The notes beneath the pieces are model-generated. The model did no database searches. It was not told the origin of the DNA and was given only the letters and a program-made list of their open reading frames with translations. A stretch of 64,000 bases of DNA. Origin: Ruminococcus sp. Lineage in GTDB: Bacteria > Bacillota > Clostridia > Oscillospirales > Acutalibacteraceae. Location: NCBI GenBank assembly GCA_017411835.1, contig JAFQPG010000015.1, positions 1-64,000 of the forward strand, read 5' to 3'. Positions 21,437 through 32,236 of the stretch are shown one piece after another (position 1 is the first letter of the stretch; every line of letters begins with the position of its first letter). Both the position numbers and the translations under genes were made by a program.

Positions 21437-24046
21437 TTCTTCGGAATTATAATCATCGTCGTATGAGCCGCCTTGAGGCACATCCATAACGTGGTTTCGT
21501 TCAAGCCACTCATTATAGGTCAAGAGCACATCTCTTGCTTTTGAGCCCTGATGTGGGCCGACAATGCCCATCTGCTCCATATCATCAATCATACGACCTG
21601 CACGAGCGTAACCGACTTTGAGTCTACGTTGCAACAGAGATGTAGATGCTTGTCCTGCTTCAACGACTACCTTGATTGCTTCTTCCATAAGAGAGTCAAC
21701 ATCAGGTGTATCATTTGATGCAGAAGGAGCATCTTTTGCGCCCTTGCCGAGCTCTTCAGCCGCAATTCTGCGGATACGCTCTTCGACCTCTGTGTTGTAC
21801 TGTGCATCGTGAGATTTCTTGATATATGATGTAACACGCTCGATTTCTTCGTCTTCGGAGAAGCATCCCTGAACTCGAACTGCCTGAGAAGCACCAACAG
21901 GTGAATAAAGCATATCACCACGACCGATAAGCTTTTCAGCGCCGCTTGCGTCCAAGATTGTACGCGAGTCGATGTTTGAAGCAACCTTTAATGCAATACG
22001 AGATGGGATGTTACCTTTAATTAGACCTGTGATAACGTTAACGGTAGGACGCTGGGTAGCTAAAATCAAGTGCATACCTGCAGCTCGAGCCATCTGTGCA
22101 AGACGGCAGATAGCATCTTCTACCTCGCTCGGTGCCGCCATCATAAGGTCGGCAAGCTCGTCGATAGCGATAACAATCTGAGGAAGTTTTTCTTTTGCAA
22201 CCGGCAGACCACCAACCATCATACAAACGTCCTCTTCCTCGTTGCCTGTAGAATTTTGGGCTATGTATTCAAGATTTCTTTCAACCAGTCTGTTGTAAGA
22301 ACCGATATCCTTGCAGTCGAACTCAGAAAACAGCTTATAGCGATTAAGCATTTCAGATACCGCCCAGTTGAGCGCACCTGCCGCTTTCTTCGCATCAGAA
22401 ACAACAGGTACGAGCAGATGCGGAATACCTTTGTATTTAGAAAACTCAACCATCTTAGGGTCGATAAGAAGAATTTTGACCTCTTCAGGAGTTGCTTTAA
22501 ACAAAATGCTCATAAGCAAAGCGTTTACACATACTGATTTACCCGAGCCTGTTGTACCCGCGATAAGCAGGTGAGGCATTTTTGCCAAATCAGTAATGAC
22601 AATCTCGCCCGTGATATCACGACCGAGCACACAGGAAAGCTTTGATTTACTGTTTCTAAACTCGTTAGAGTCGATAAGCTCTCTTAACGTAACGATATTT
22701 GTAAACTTGTTTGGTACTTCTATACCGATAGCCGCTTTGCCCGGAATAGGCGCTTCAATACGCACGCCTTTTGCCGCAAGGTTGAGCGCGATATCGTCAG
22801 CAAGATTTGTAATCTTGCTGATTTTAACGCCTGCGGCAGGCTGAAGCTCGTATCGCGTTACAGATGGACCACGACAGATGTTGGTGATGTTCGCTTTTAC
22901 ACCAAAGCTGTTTAAGGTTTCAACAAGCTTTGTGGCGTTGTTCTGCAGTTCCATCATCGCCGCAGGGTCGTCGCTTTCCTCACCTGGATTTAAAAGCTGG
23001 ACAGGAGGCAAAGTGTACTGCTTTTTCTTTTCTTTTTCTTTTGATTTTGAAACCTGCTTTGAGAAAGACTCGGTTTCTTCGTCGATATCAACATCTACAG
23101 GCACGGTCTGAGGGTCTGCCTGCTTTGCTCCATCGGCTTTAACAGATGTTCTCTTTCTGCGTGAAATTTTATCAGCTACAGCAGACGCATCATTTACACC
23201 GCTATAATCTTCATCATCATTTGCGCTGATACCGTTGTTTGCATTATTGATAATGTCGATAATCTGCTGGTCAGCTTCGCTTTCAGGAGACATCGGCTTT
23301 TTCTTTCTCTTTTTAGTGTTGTCATCAAGTGGAATATCGATACGGTCTTTAGAGCTTCTAGGGGTAGTATAGTCAACTACCTGTGCATCATCAACAACCT
23401 CTTCCTCTTGAGCTTTACGCTGTCTGCGCTCGTCCCTTTGTTTAGCAAATCTGTCGTACTGCTTATGCGCAACATTTGCAATATCAACAAGTGAAATACC
23501 CGTAAGCAACATTATAAAGACAATTAACGCAACAATAACTATAACAATAGCAGGCGCGTTAGTAAACCAAGCTCTAAACGGATAGCCCAAAATTGCACCG
23601 AACATACCGCATAAGCTTACTCCCGTCGCAGATCCTGTGTAAGAATTTCCAAGTGCTTGTATGTAGTTTCTACCTTCGTTGTAGTCAACAGCACCGCATA
23701 AATAAATCAGAGTACACGAAAACAAAACGATAAGTATTGACATAGAAACCTTTGTGCCTTTATGGGACATTTCCTTTTCCTTTGCGGTCATAATGCCCAT
23801 ATATAAAAAGACAAAAGGTACAAGGATAAAGCAAATGCCAAACACACCGAACATAAAGCTACGCATAGAAAGCCAGAGGTTGTCGCCTCTGATAACTAAA
23901 AGCGCAAACAATATAACAGCCGCAGCACATAAAAGAATAGCTTTTACCTGCGGGTTAAATGACTTTTGCGCCGATACATCCTTTGCTTTATTTTTATTTG
24001 ATTGAGTTTTTGCTACCGGCTTTTTAGATGTTTTCTTTTGAGCCAA
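21428..24046 (-). CDS. FtsK/SpoIIIE-family DNA translocase
   Basis: About 872 residues. Four to five membrane helices lie in the first 200 residues, followed by a long charged linker, the motor domain with [12 protein letters not shown] (Walker A) and [12 protein letters not shown] (Walker B), and the C-terminal winged-helix gamma domain ([20 protein letters not shown]). It pumps chromosome through the division or sporulation septum. TTG 24046 is preferred because AGGAG lies 8 bases upstream; GTG codons at 24055 and 24052 overlap or crowd that site. Which of FtsK or SpoIIIE it is cannot be told from sequence alone. Confidence 0.95.
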   Translation of the reverse strand: MAQKKTSKKPVAKTQSNKNKAKDVSAQKSFNPQVKAILLCAAAVILFALLVIRGDNLWLSMRSFMFGVFGICFILVPFVFLYMGIMTAKEKEMSHKGTKVSMSILIVLFSCTLIYLCGAVDYNEGRNYIQALGNSYTGSATGVSLCGMFGAILGYPFRAWFTNAPAIVIVIVALIVFIMLLTGISLVDIANVAHKQYDRFAKQRDERRQRKAQEEEVVDDAQVVDYTTPRSSKDRIDIPLDDNTKKRKKKPMSPESEADQQIIDIINNANNGISANDDEDYSGVNDASAVADKISRRKRTSVKADGAKQADPQTVPVDVDIDEETESFSKQVSKSKEKEKKKQYTLPPVQLLNPGEESDDPAAMMELQNNATKLVETLNSFGVKANITNICRGPSVTRYELQPAAGVKISKITNLADDIALNLAAKGVRIEAPIPGKAAIGIEVPNKFTNIVTLRELIDSNEFRNSKSKLSCVLGRDITGEIVITDLAKMPHLLIAGTTGSGKSVCVNALLMSILFKATPEEVKILLIDPKMVEFSKYKGIPHLLVPVVSDAKKAAGALNWAVSEMLNRYKLFSEFDCKDIGSYNRLVERNLEYIAQNSTGNEEEDVCMMVGGLPVAKEKLPQIVIAIDELADLMMAAPSEVEDAICRLAQMARAAGMHLILATQRPTVNVITGLIKGNIPSRIALKVASNIDSRTILDASGAEKLIGRGDMLYSPVGASQAVRVQGCFSEDEEIERVTSYIKKSHDAQYNTEVEERIRRIAAEELGKGAKDAPSASNDTPDVDSLMEEAIKVVVEAGQASTSLLQRRLKVGYARAGRMIDDMEQMGIVGPHQGSKARDVLLTYNEWLERNHVMDVPQGGSYDDDYNSEEEF

Positions 24047-24087
24047 GTTCACCACTCCTGTTTTTTCTTTATAAGAATCATTTATTA

Positions 24088-24154
24088 TTCTAATTAAGAA
24101 TTTAATTAGAATATTTTATTTCGTTCAGAGAAATATGTAATTTCTAATTTAGAA
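24088..24154. repeat. TTCTAA-TTAGAA palindromes between uppP and ftsK
   Basis: TTCTAATTAAGAATTTAATT then AGAATA at 24088-24113, and TTCTAATTTAGAA at 24142-24154, which touches the uppP stop codon. Confidence 0.6.
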
Positions 24155-25090
24155 TTAAACAAAGATGTTATGTCCAATGTTCATTTCAATAATGCTGACA
24201 ACAACCACAGCAATACCGACAACAGCAGTATAGACAATAAAGATAATCATCTTATCGGTTTTAAGCAACCATTTGAAAAGCACGATAGAAAGGTAGCCGA
24301 CAATAGCCGACGCAAGCATTCCCGCGATAATCACACCGATTGAGATGCCAATACCACCCGGTGCCGAAACTGCGTCAGAAAGCTCTAAAACCGCCGCCGC
24401 CAAAATAGATGGAACAGCCATAATAAAAGTAAAGTCAAGTGCGCTCTGGCGATTTACACCTCTTAGCTGACCAGCGGCTAAGGTAGAGCCACTACGGGAA
24501 AGACCAGGAAAAACTGCGGCACAAACCTGAGTCAAGCCGACAACAATGGCATCAAGTACAGTAAGCGACTGCTTGCCTGCACCAAGCTGAGATAAGGTGC
24601 CCTGTTTTTCTTCCTTTTTCTTTAAGCGTTTATTAAACACATTACCAAAAGTAAGCAAAATACTTGTTGCTAAAAGAGAGAAACCGACCACAATAAAGTA
24701 TTTTGAATCGCCTGAAAGCACCTCGGCAAAATCTTTGACTTTCATATCTGTACCCGGAATAGGTGCGAACAATAAGAAAAGCGGAATAAGAGCCACAATA
24801 AGCATAAATATCATTTTGCGATCGTGGTTCATATTTTTAAAGGAAAACTTCTTTGTAAATATGTCCCCTATAATAGCGAAAAACTCTTTGATAAGTCGCC
24901 ATATAAGCTTGTAGTAAAATGCAATTACTGCAACGAGTGTGCCGATATGTAGCATAACATTAAAGAACAAATTATTTTCTGTAACACCCATAATGTGCTG
25001 TGTTATAGCGAGGTGTCCACTACTAGATACAGGTAAAAACTCGGTAAGTCCCTGTACGATACCCTGAATAATAGCATCAAATATACTCAT
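24155..25090 (-). CDS. uppP: Undecaprenyl-diphosphatase (BacA type)
   Basis: A 311-residue polytopic membrane enzyme that dephosphorylates undecaprenyl pyrophosphate to recycle the cell-wall lipid carrier and gives bacitracin tolerance. Active-site motifs are present: QGLTEFLPVSSSGHL near residues 13-27 and PGLSRSGSTLAAG near 195-207. A Lys/Glu-rich cytoplasmic loop near 150-170 is a little longer than in E. coli. AGGAGG precedes ATG. It follows tepA in the same direction across a small hairpin (25107-25125). Confidence 0.96.
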   Translation of the reverse strand: MSIFDAIIQGIVQGLTEFLPVSSSGHLAITQHIMGVTENNLFFNVMLHIGTLVAVIAFYYKLIWRLIKEFFAIIGDIFTKKFSFKNMNHDRKMIFMLIVALIPLFLLFAPIPGTDMKVKDFAEVLSGDSKYFIVVGFSLLATSILLTFGNVFNKRLKKKEEKQGTLSQLGAGKQSLTVLDAIVVGLTQVCAAVFPGLSRSGSTLAAGQLRGVNRQSALDFTFIMAVPSILAAAVLELSDAVSAPGGIGISIGVIIAGMLASAIVGYLSIVLFKWLLKTDKMIIFIVYTAVVGIAVVVVSIIEMNIGHNIFV

Positions 25091-25130
25091 TATAGCCTCC
25101 TGTTATGTAACGCCATACGGCGTAATTTTC

Positions 25131-25898
25131 TTATTTAGAATTTTCTTTTTCTTCTGAAGCTTGCTTTTTACATTTTGAAATCATATCAAAAAGGCAATCG
25201 GTCGCATCAGACAAAGTGCCGACTTCGTCAACAAGACCTTCGTCCACCGCTTCCTGACCCTCCAAAATAGTGCCGATATCGGTGACGAGCTCGCCTGTAT
25301 TTAAAACAAGCTCGGTGTAACGCTCTTTAGTGATGTTTGAATTTTCAGCGACAAAGGTAGTTATCCTATCCTGCATCCTACGAAAATATTCAAAAGTCTG
25401 CGGAGCACCGACGGTAAGACCTGTTGTGCGTACAGGATGAACCGTCATAGACGCGCTTTTTGCAATGTAGCATTTATCAGACGCTACCGCAAGCGGGATA
25501 CCGATTGAATGTCCTCCGCCTAAAACAATAGACACCGACGGCTTTTTCATTCCCGAAATCAGCTCCGCTATAGCAAGTCCCGCTTCGACATCGCCACCTG
25601 CCGTATTAAGCAGTATAAGTAAGCCGTCGATTCGCTCGTCCTCATCAATCGCAACAAGCTGAGGGATAACGTGCTCGTACTTAGTCGTCTTATTAGAAGA
25701 CGGCAAAATAAAATGCCCTTCAATCTGTCCGATGATGGTAAGACAATAAATAACGCTGTCTCCCCTACGCGTAATCACCGAACCGATATTTCCAATACGC
25801 TCGTGGTAATTGTCCCCACTGAATTGCTCGGTTAAATCAGGCTCGCTGTCAGGAGCCTGCTCGTTATTTATCAATTCATTATTAAAATCTGTGTTCAC
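25131..25898 (-). CDS. ClpP-like serine protease, TepA family
   Basis: A 255-residue ClpP-fold protease of the TepA (translocation-enhancing) type, thought to act on exported or signal peptides. Landmarks are NTAGGDVEAGLAIAE, then GGGHSIGIPLAVASD with the nucleophile serine (GHS), and SMTVHPVR with the catalytic His. GTG 25898 is preferred because GGAGG lies about 10 bases upstream; an ATG at 25937 lacks a site. The stop codon lies inside a TTCTTATTTAGAA-type palindrome. No ClpX or ClpA gene is adjacent. Confidence 0.88.
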   Translation of the reverse strand: MNTDFNNELINNEQAPDSEPDLTEQFSGDNYHERIGNIGSVITRRGDSVIYCLTIIGQIEGHFILPSSNKTTKYEHVIPQLVAIDEDERIDGLLILLNTAGGDVEAGLAIAELISGMKKPSVSIVLGGGHSIGIPLAVASDKCYIAKSASMTVHPVRTTGLTVGAPQTFEYFRRMQDRITTFVAENSNITKERYTELVLNTGELVTDIGTILEGQEAVDEGLVDEVGTLSDATDCLFDMISKCKKQASEEKENSK

Positions 25899-26090
25899 AG
25901 AAAATGCACCTCCGCAGGTAGCATACCCCATAAACACAAAATAATGTATATAACTTGTTTCATTATAACATCATTTGGTGTATTCTTCAAGAAAAATAAG
26001 CAATTTTCTGCATTATTTCTATATAATAATATTATTTTCGTAAAGTTGTAGTATGCTATAATTGATAAAATTTATGATGGAGGATTACAA

Positions 26091-27341
26091 GTGGACTCTA
26101 ATTTCGTTTATGGAATTATAATTGCTGTGTTAATAATGCTGTCTGCGTTCTTTTCGTGCGTGGAAACCGCGTTTTCCTGCGCAAATAGAATAAGACTGAA
26201 AAGCTACGCTGACAATGGTAGTAAAAAAGCGGTAACCGCACTTTGGGTCACAGATAATTTTGACAAGGTGCTGACTGCGATTTTAATCGGCAACAATGTA
26301 GTAAACCTTGGTTGTTCATCTATCGCTACGGTGCTGTGCATTGAGCTTTTCCACAACTACGGCGCTGCGATTGCAACAGGCGCTACAACGCTACTCGTAC
26401 TCACCTTTGGCGAGGTAGTACCAAAATGCTTTGGTAAAGAAGCTACCGATGCTATCGTGCTCAACACAGCAGGCATTTTAAAGGTTCTGACATATATCCT
26501 CACTCCGTTTGTATATTTCTTTATCGGAATTAAATCTGCTGTATTAAAGCTCGCTAACATCAAAAAAGACCAGCCAAGCGTTACTGAAGACGAGCTCAAA
26601 TACATTATTGACACCATTGAAGAAGAAGGCATACTCGAAGAGGAAGAAAAAGACCTCGTGCAGTCTGCTCTTGATTTCGACGAAAAAACTGCTCTTGAAA
26701 TTTTAACACCTAGAGTTGACGTTGTATTAATTGATACAGAAGACGACGAAAAAGCTATCAAAGAAACTATACTTAAAGAAAGATATTCTCGTATTCCTGT
26801 ATATGAAGATAACATCGACAATATCATCGGAATACTCCACACAAGAGATTATTTAGAGGAGTTATCCGAAAACAAAACTCCTGATATTAAAGAGCTCATA
26901 ACAGAACCGCATTTTATCTATAAATCAAGAAAACTATCAGACATTCTCGCTGACTTTAAAGAGAAAAAACTTCATATTGCTATCGTCACCGACGAATACG
27001 GCGGTATGCTCGGTATTGTTACTATGGAAGACCTGCTTGAGGAAATCGTCGGCGATATATGGGACGAGGACGAAGAAGAAGAACGCACATACACAAAGCT
27101 AAAAGACGGACGATATATCATCAGCGGTGATATGGACCTGTCTGACTTGTTTGAAATTTTCGAGATGAACGACGATGACGATATCGAGAGCATCTCGGTC
27201 GGCGGTTTCATAGTTGAACAGCTCGGCACTATCCCGACTATCAACCAAAGTGTTAAATACAAAGACCTGTTGATAACCGTAAAACGCATTAAGAACAATC
27301 GTATTTTGTCCGCTTTTGTGTCAAAGAACGTACAAGACTAA
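26091..27341 (+). CDS. CNNM/CBS/CorC-domain membrane protein (hemolysin C family)
   Basis: A 416-residue protein. An N-terminal CNNM domain with four hydrophobic segments (to about residue 175) is followed by an acidic helix (TIEEEGILEEEEKDL), a CBS pair with TPRVDVVLID and RYSRIPVYED, and the CorC_HlyC domain (VTDEYGGMLGIVTMEDLLEE). Relatives mediate magnesium efflux or resistance. GTG 26091 follows GGAGG by 7 bases. Its 3' end overlaps the opposite-strand gene at 27289 by 53 bases, so the two transcripts converge. Confidence 0.92.
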   Translation: MDSNFVYGIIIAVLIMLSAFFSCVETAFSCANRIRLKSYADNGSKKAVTALWVTDNFDKVLTAILIGNNVVNLGCSSIATVLCIELFHNYGAAIATGATTLLVLTFGEVVPKCFGKEATDAIVLNTAGILKVLTYILTPFVYFFIGIKSAVLKLANIKKDQPSVTEDELKYIIDTIEEEGILEEEEKDLVQSALDFDEKTALEILTPRVDVVLIDTEDDEKAIKETILKERYSRIPVYEDNIDNIIGILHTRDYLEELSENKTPDIKELITEPHFIYKSRKLSDILADFKEKKLHIAIVTDEYGGMLGIVTMEDLLEEIVGDIWDEDEEEERTYTKLKDGRYIISGDMDLSDLFEIFEMNDDDDIESISVGGFIVEQLGTIPTINQSVKYKDLLITVKRIKNNRILSAFVSKNVQD

Positions 27342-27729
27342 GCTTGCTGATTTTCTTGCAGATAAAGCTTATGGGCACTGTAAGCAAGCCCCACAAAAAG
27401 CTATACAGCAAGCATATCTGACCTAAAAGATTAAGGGGCTGTTTTGAATAATCCCACACCTTAAGCTTAAGGCGGATATTGACTACTAAGCCACATAAAA
27501 ACTCAAGTGTTGTTATAACCAAGCTTCCTATAACACACTTTAAAGTCAATGTCAGGTGCTTGAATTTATCAAAGATTTTGTACAAAAATAAAAAGCACAG
27601 ACCGCCTGTTATTATCATTGAAATATGGGTTCGTCTGCGCCACAAAATTTCGATTAAGCCGTAGCAAAAGCCACCTGACATAAACAAAATTATATCAAAC
27701 AATATTTTTAAAAATGCAAGTTTTTTCAT
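27289..27729 (-). CDS. CmpB-like putative ABC transporter membrane protein
   Basis: A 146-residue, four-helix membrane protein resembling the ABC_trans_CmpB family: a GFCYGLIEILWRRR start, LEFLCGLVVNIRLKLKVWDY, then NLLGQICLLYSFLWGLL. Function is undefined. Its ribosome site GGGGTGA is part of the rubrerythrin terminator stem, so its translation may depend on how that hairpin folds. Convergent overlap with the CNNM gene. Confidence 0.72.
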   Translation of the reverse strand: MKKLAFLKILFDIILFMSGGFCYGLIEILWRRRTHISMIITGGLCFLFLYKIFDKFKHLTLTLKCVIGSLVITTLEFLCGLVVNIRLKLKVWDYSKQPLNLLGQICLLYSFLWGLLTVPISFICKKISKLSLVRSLTQKRTKYDCS

Positions 27730-27768
27730 AAAAAATCACCCCGACTAGTGTTAGCTAATCGGGGTGTT
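27729..27768 (-). terminator. Terminator after rubrerythrin
   Basis: CACCCCGA (27737-27744) pairs with TCGGGGTG (27759-27766), followed on the minus strand by a T-run that runs into the ATG of the next gene. Confidence 0.85.
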
Positions 27769-27792
27769 ATTATTTTACAATGTTTAGTAAAA

Positions 27793-28326
27793 TTAATAGT
27801 TTTCAGCTTTAATTCTGAAATAAGCCTTTGGATGAGCACAAACTGCGCAAATCTCAGGAGCTTCTGTACCAACAACGATATGACCGCAGTTGCCACATTC
27901 CCAGATAACGATAGAGCCTTTCTTGAAAACTTCGCCGTTTTTAACGTTTGCAAGAAGCTTTCTGTAGCGTTCTTCGTGCTCTTTCTCAATTTTAGCAACG
28001 CCTTCAAACTGTAAAGCGATGTCTTCAAAGCCCTCTTCTCTAGCCTCTTTAGCAAAAGTAGCGTACATATCTGTCCACTCGTAGTTTTCGCCTGCTGCAG
28101 CATCTTCGAGGTTCTGCATTGTGTCGTTGATTCCGCCTAAAAGCTTGAACCAAAGCTTTGCGTGTTCTTTCTCGTTATCTGCTGTTGCTAAGAAAAGATC
28201 AGCAATCTGATTGTAGCCTTCTTTTCTAGCCTTTGATGCAAAATAAGTGTACTTGTTTCTAGCCTGTGACTCGCCTGCAAAAGCAGCCATCAAGTTAGCT
28301 TCTGTTTTTGTTCCTTTAAGATTCAT
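27793..28326 (-). CDS. rbr: Rubrerythrin
   Basis: A 177-residue non-haem diiron peroxidase that protects anaerobes from hydrogen peroxide. Diiron ligands sit in [11 protein letters not shown] near residues 16-26, [10 protein letters not shown] near 51-60, and the second E..EKEHEERY near 112-119. The rubredoxin-like C-terminus has CGNCG and CAVCAHP for one iron. GGAGG lies inside the end of the upstream M5-like gene, which overlaps it by 11 bases. A strict anaerobe is implied. Confidence 0.97.
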   Translation of the reverse strand: MNLKGTKTEANLMAAFAGESQARNKYTYFASKARKEGYNQIADLFLATADNEKEHAKLWFKLLGGINDTMQNLEDAAAGENYEWTDMYATFAKEAREEGFEDIALQFEGVAKIEKEHEERYRKLLANVKNGEVFKKGSIVIWECGNCGHIVVGTEAPEICAVCAHPKAYFRIKAENY

Positions 28327-28948
28327 AATTTACCTCCATATTTTTATAAAAATAATTTAATATTTCATTAAATTCTTCATAAGTATATATGCAATTAACC
28401 GCGCTTATCATCGCATTTGTCGTAAGATAAGGTGGCATTTGCAAATAAGAAAGCAATGCTTCTCTAAGCTTTTTAGAACAGCTCTTTCCGCAAAGTCCGA
28501 AATCGTAAAAATCAGCTTTTGTGATTTTTCGAATATTAGGTGCTTTTTCTTGTCCTAAAATTGTTGCACCGCTTTTTAATATAGCATTTACAAGTTCGTT
28601 TGCGTCTATTCCCTCAACGCCGATTTTTCTTTCTTTTGAGAACTGCGCTTTGCGTTTTTCTTTCCCGTAGACAGTCGGGATATAACAATGCTTGATTGAT
28701 TTTTCATCAACAATGCCTTTTAAAAAATTACGCAAAACAAAGCCCGCAGAATCGACATCAGTCATCACTAAAATTCCGCGTTTTTGAGCAAGCTTTCTAA
28801 TAAGCTGTTGCGCTTCTTTATCCTTAAAAACACGAAACCCGTTAATAGTAATTATAGTAGAACAAATGACACTTTGCAACCGTATTTTGTCATATTTTCC
28901 TTCAACGATTACCGCCTCTTTGATATTAAGCTTTTCAAATTCAGACAT
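28316..28948 (-). CDS. RNase M5-like Toprim protein (DUF4093)
   Basis: A 210-residue Toprim protein resembling RNase M5, which matures 5S rRNA. Catalytic features are [10 protein letters not shown] near residues 14-23 and MTDVDSAGF near 61-69. The C-terminal DUF4093-like part contains [14 protein letters not shown] 28948 is preferred because GAGG is 8 bases upstream. It overlaps holA by 8 bases and rubrerythrin by 11. The usual neighbour of rnmV, ksgA, is absent here, so it may be an M5 paralogue rather than the 5S enzyme. Confidence 0.82.
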   Translation of the reverse strand: MSEFEKLNIKEAVIVEGKYDKIRLQSVICSTIITINGFRVFKDKEAQQLIRKLAQKRGILVMTDVDSAGFVLRNFLKGIVDEKSIKHCYIPTVYGKEKRKAQFSKERKIGVEGIDANELVNAILKSGATILGQEKAPNIRKITKADFYDFGLCGKSCSKKLREALLSYLQMPPYLTTNAMISAVNCIYTYEEFNEILNYFYKNMEVNYES

Positions 28949-29987
28949 TGTCATCGCCTCGTGCAATCAATATAAGGCGTGAGATAAGCTTTTCAATCTC
29001 TGTGCGTGCATTTAATGTTACGCTCACCATACGCTCATTAAGCTCTAAAAGAGCGTCTATGCTCTGTCTTAAGGCAACTGTAGAAATACGCTTTGACTGA
29101 CGAGCCATTTTTTCAAGCACCCACGCACGGTTTTTGTAGGATAGCTCATCAGCAAAGACCTTCATGGGAATTGCGTTTTCTGTTGCAATACGGGCACGGT
29201 ACATATCAACATAAGCAGTAGACAAAGCAATAACAATAGAAACAGGCTCTTCACGCTGATAGAAAAGTATGTCTATAGTCTGCATCGCTTTATCAAAATT
29301 CTGCGCTATAACAAAATCAAACAAATCGTAGATTCTCGCCTGCAAATTTTTAGCAACAAGCTTTTCAATCATCTCGACTGTTATTTCATTTTCACCTGCA
29401 TAAGCACAAAGTTTTTCAACCTCGCTGTGCAGAATATTCAAATCTTTTGTGCAGGTTTTTATCAGTACCGATGCGTTAATCGGACTTATTTTGCTGCCGC
29501 ATTCGTTTGCCCATTTGCATACGGTTTTTTCTAATGATATGTCAGAGCGACGGGACAAATCAGCAACAACGCCGTTTTTTTCAAAAACGTCTCGCAGTTT
29601 CTTATACTTTTTAGCAGGCTTCTCATTAACCTTTGTAATCATAGAAAGTATGAGTACTGTAGTATCCGGTACATTTTTTGCGATACTTATGTAGCTTTCG
29701 AGGTCGTCGCTTGATAAAGCGTCAATGTCAAGGTCAACGACCTTAACACAGTTTTTATCCGACATAAACGGCATCACATCGCACGCAACCGATACATCGG
29801 AAACGTCAGATTCGTTGTCAAAAGTATGAAAATTAAACTCTGGTAACTCGCTACCCATGAGTTTTTTAATAAGTGTATCGGTGTACATACCGACTAGCAT
29901 TTTTTCTTCACCATCAATGAAGTAAAGATTAGAAAACTGTTTTGACGCTATATGCTTTTTAAAATCAGGCTCTTTCATTATCGGCAT
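28941..29987 (-). CDS. holA: DNA polymerase III subunit delta
   Basis: A 348-residue clamp-loader delta subunit, which opens the sliding clamp. The N-terminus has the FSNLYFIDGEEKML AAA+-like strand. The middle has VSVACDVMPFMSDKNCVKV and later LHSEVEKLCAYAGENEIT, both usual in HolA. GGAGG lies 7 bases before ATG 29987. It follows comEC with two bases between, a common Firmicute order (comEC-holA). Confidence 0.95.
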   Translation of the reverse strand: MPIMKEPDFKKHIASKQFSNLYFIDGEEKMLVGMYTDTLIKKLMGSELPEFNFHTFDNESDVSDVSVACDVMPFMSDKNCVKVVDLDIDALSSDDLESYISIAKNVPDTTVLILSMITKVNEKPAKKYKKLRDVFEKNGVVADLSRRSDISLEKTVCKWANECGSKISPINASVLIKTCTKDLNILHSEVEKLCAYAGENEITVEMIEKLVAKNLQARIYDLFDFVIAQNFDKAMQTIDILFYQREEPVSIVIALSTAYVDMYRARIATENAIPMKVFADELSYKNRAWVLEKMARQSKRISTVALRQSIDALLELNERMVSVTLNARTEIEKLISRLILIARGDDNV

Positions 29988-29989
29988 TG

Positions 29990-32209
29990 TTACACCTCCA
30001 TTACAACTTCAATATCACCATCAGCGGTGAGTAATACCCTGTCGCTGATAGAATGAACAAGTTTCATATCAAAATACGCGCTCTCTTCTTTTTCGCTGAT
30101 TATAAGAGTATCGCATGATAAAAGCTCAAAATTTTGCGGGTACTTAGAAAAGACAATTATACTTGCGCTCCTATACTCAGGTGGGATGTTCTCTACATCA
30201 ACACCATTTGGTAACACAAGCAAAGAACAGGTCTTTGCATCAAGATAAGTGATGTACTTATCTCCTGCTAAATAATACGTTACTGACTCTTTATCGCTTA
30301 AAGCAACCTTTTGGAAACTTTGTGGCACGATGCACGTATCTACAGTATCGGGCAGATATACTGTCCTTTTGTTATCATACAGCAAAACACTGTTAATTGC
30401 AAATGCTTTAGTTAAAGAATTTAAACCATCAAAGCTATCCTGAGTATTGTTTACACAGGACACAAGCTCGAACTTTGTCACCTTGTTTTCAAGCTTACCT
30501 ATAGTTTCAAATGTATTTTTACTGTTACAATCAAGCGTGAGCAGTGCGTTTGTATCGGGCGATTTATACATCACAGCCAAGCCGTTGTCTACATTATAAA
30601 CATTTACTGTGCTGACATTAGACTCAAGATACACGGCACTTAAATATCCGACTAAAAGCATCAATGCCATACAAAGCGAAATCACCTTAAGCCTTAACTT
30701 ATCTTTTGAAATGAACATCCACAAAAGCAGTATCGCACTCAAAAGTATAAACAAATACACAAAGTTAAAGGTTACGTGTAAATACGAAAATGGCAAATCA
30801 GCAAAGAAATTAACGATAGCTAAAGATAAATCAGTCAGCATATTTGCTACTGATGATAAGAAAACAATTAAAAAACTTGTAAACGGTATAAAGCCGATTA
30901 CAGCAATAATAAACGATAATATCAGCAAAAACTGTATTGGGAAATAAAGCACTATACTTACGATTACTGACAAAGTCGGAGCCGCACCAAAAAATAATAT
31001 AGACAACGGAAGCGACACCACATAAGCACTTATATTTACACTTAGCATAGCAAGCAAAAAGTAAGCTATTTTGCGAGAGTATGTAATTAATTTTTTCTTT
31101 ATCTTCTTTTCGTTTTTAGGTATTGGTTTATCACTTATTATTCTTTTAGAGAATTTATCTGTCAAAATCGGTGACAACGTAATTATAGAAAAAGTAGTCG
31201 CAAAAGACAGGATAAGGCTCATATCACCCGCTAAATATGGTCTATAACAGGTTAGAATAATTGCGGCAAAGCCCAGTGAATTAGGCGGATACGGGTCATC
31301 AACAATCATCATGCCTATAATACAAACTAAAAGCATAATTCCGCTACGCATAACCGATGGTACAAACCCCGTCACACCCATATATATGAATATAAATAAC
31401 ACGGCTAAAGCCAAAATAAAATTCTTAAATCGTCTTAGCCCTTTTATTTTAGTCAAAATAATAAATAGTGAAACTAAAATGGAAAAGTGCATACCTGACA
31501 CAACAATAAGATGGGATACGCCTGCTTGTGTAAACTGCTGTCTTAATTCATTTGACAAGGCGTACTTGTCGCCAAGGAGCAACGCACTAGAGAGGCAAAA
31601 TGCATCTTTGCTCAGATATGTTTCGAGCGTTTCTCGTATTTTTTGTCTAAGCTTTATTGCGTAATACCTATAGCCTTTTTGCGGTGGTGAAATTTCTTTA
31701 ATCTGAGCTGTTCCATAACCGAAGCTACCTGTAAGAAAATATCGTTTAGCTATATAAGACTTGTTTTCTGTTTTGCTTAATTCAACCTGCGTTTCTATGG
31801 TAGAAAGCGCATCAATGTCAAGTAAATCTTTACTATATGCGATAAACATGAAATTGCAATTTTGCGAGTCCGCTTTTATGCATTTGAATTTATAATAATA
31901 CATATCGTAATTTTTATACGGCTCTTCTTCAAGCTTTGCTACAACCTTTCCGATATAACCGTTATAGGTCTCAACGGTTTTATCATAAACACAGGTTGTA
32001 TAAAGAATATTTACCACACACGCAATAAGCGCTATAAACGCCATAACGGGCAAGTAGACGGTAGCTCTGCACTTTTTAACTGCTAAAAATACAATGAATA
32101 ATAAAAGTGCTATCGACAATATAATAAATGCTAAAAGCTTGCCAAAATAAAAAACGACCGCAAGTACGGATAAGTATGTAAGACCTATCTGTGCAAGCAA
32201 TCGTTTCAT
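29990..32209 (-). CDS. comEC: ComEC/Rec2 competence channel with degenerate C-terminal domain
   Basis: About 739 residues. N-terminal helices and a DUF4131-like domain precede the Competence channel domain with SHLIVVSGMHFSI near residue 232, and about ten membrane helices. The C-terminal part keeps the beta-lactamase-like framework (VNVYNVDNGLAVMY, then SFDGLNSL) but the expected HxHxDH metal motif reads NNTQDSFDG, so the nuclease-like centre looks inactive. ATG 32209 has AAGGA 9 bases upstream. In competent Firmicutes ComEC imports single-stranded DNA. No comEA is next to it here. Confidence 0.9.
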   Translation of the reverse strand: MKRLLAQIGLTYLSVLAVVFYFGKLLAFIILSIALLLFIVFLAVKKCRATVYLPVMAFIALIACVVNILYTTCVYDKTVETYNGYIGKVVAKLEEEPYKNYDMYYYKFKCIKADSQNCNFMFIAYSKDLLDIDALSTIETQVELSKTENKSYIAKRYFLTGSFGYGTAQIKEISPPQKGYRYYAIKLRQKIRETLETYLSKDAFCLSSALLLGDKYALSNELRQQFTQAGVSHLIVVSGMHFSILVSLFIILTKIKGLRRFKNFILALAVLFIFIYMGVTGFVPSVMRSGIMLLVCIIGMMIVDDPYPPNSLGFAAIILTCYRPYLAGDMSLILSFATTFSIITLSPILTDKFSKRIISDKPIPKNEKKIKKKLITYSRKIAYFLLAMLSVNISAYVVSLPLSILFFGAAPTLSVIVSIVLYFPIQFLLILSFIIAVIGFIPFTSFLIVFLSSVANMLTDLSLAIVNFFADLPFSYLHVTFNFVYLFILLSAILLLWMFISKDKLRLKVISLCMALMLLVGYLSAVYLESNVSTVNVYNVDNGLAVMYKSPDTNALLTLDCNSKNTFETIGKLENKVTKFELVSCVNNTQDSFDGLNSLTKAFAINSVLLYDNKRTVYLPDTVDTCIVPQSFQKVALSDKESVTYYLAGDKYITYLDAKTCSLLVLPNGVDVENIPPEYRSASIIVFSKYPQNFELLSCDTLIISEKEESAYFDMKLVHSISDRVLLTADGDIEVVMEV

Positions 32210-32236
32210 AATTTTCATTCCTTATGTATATTTTTC

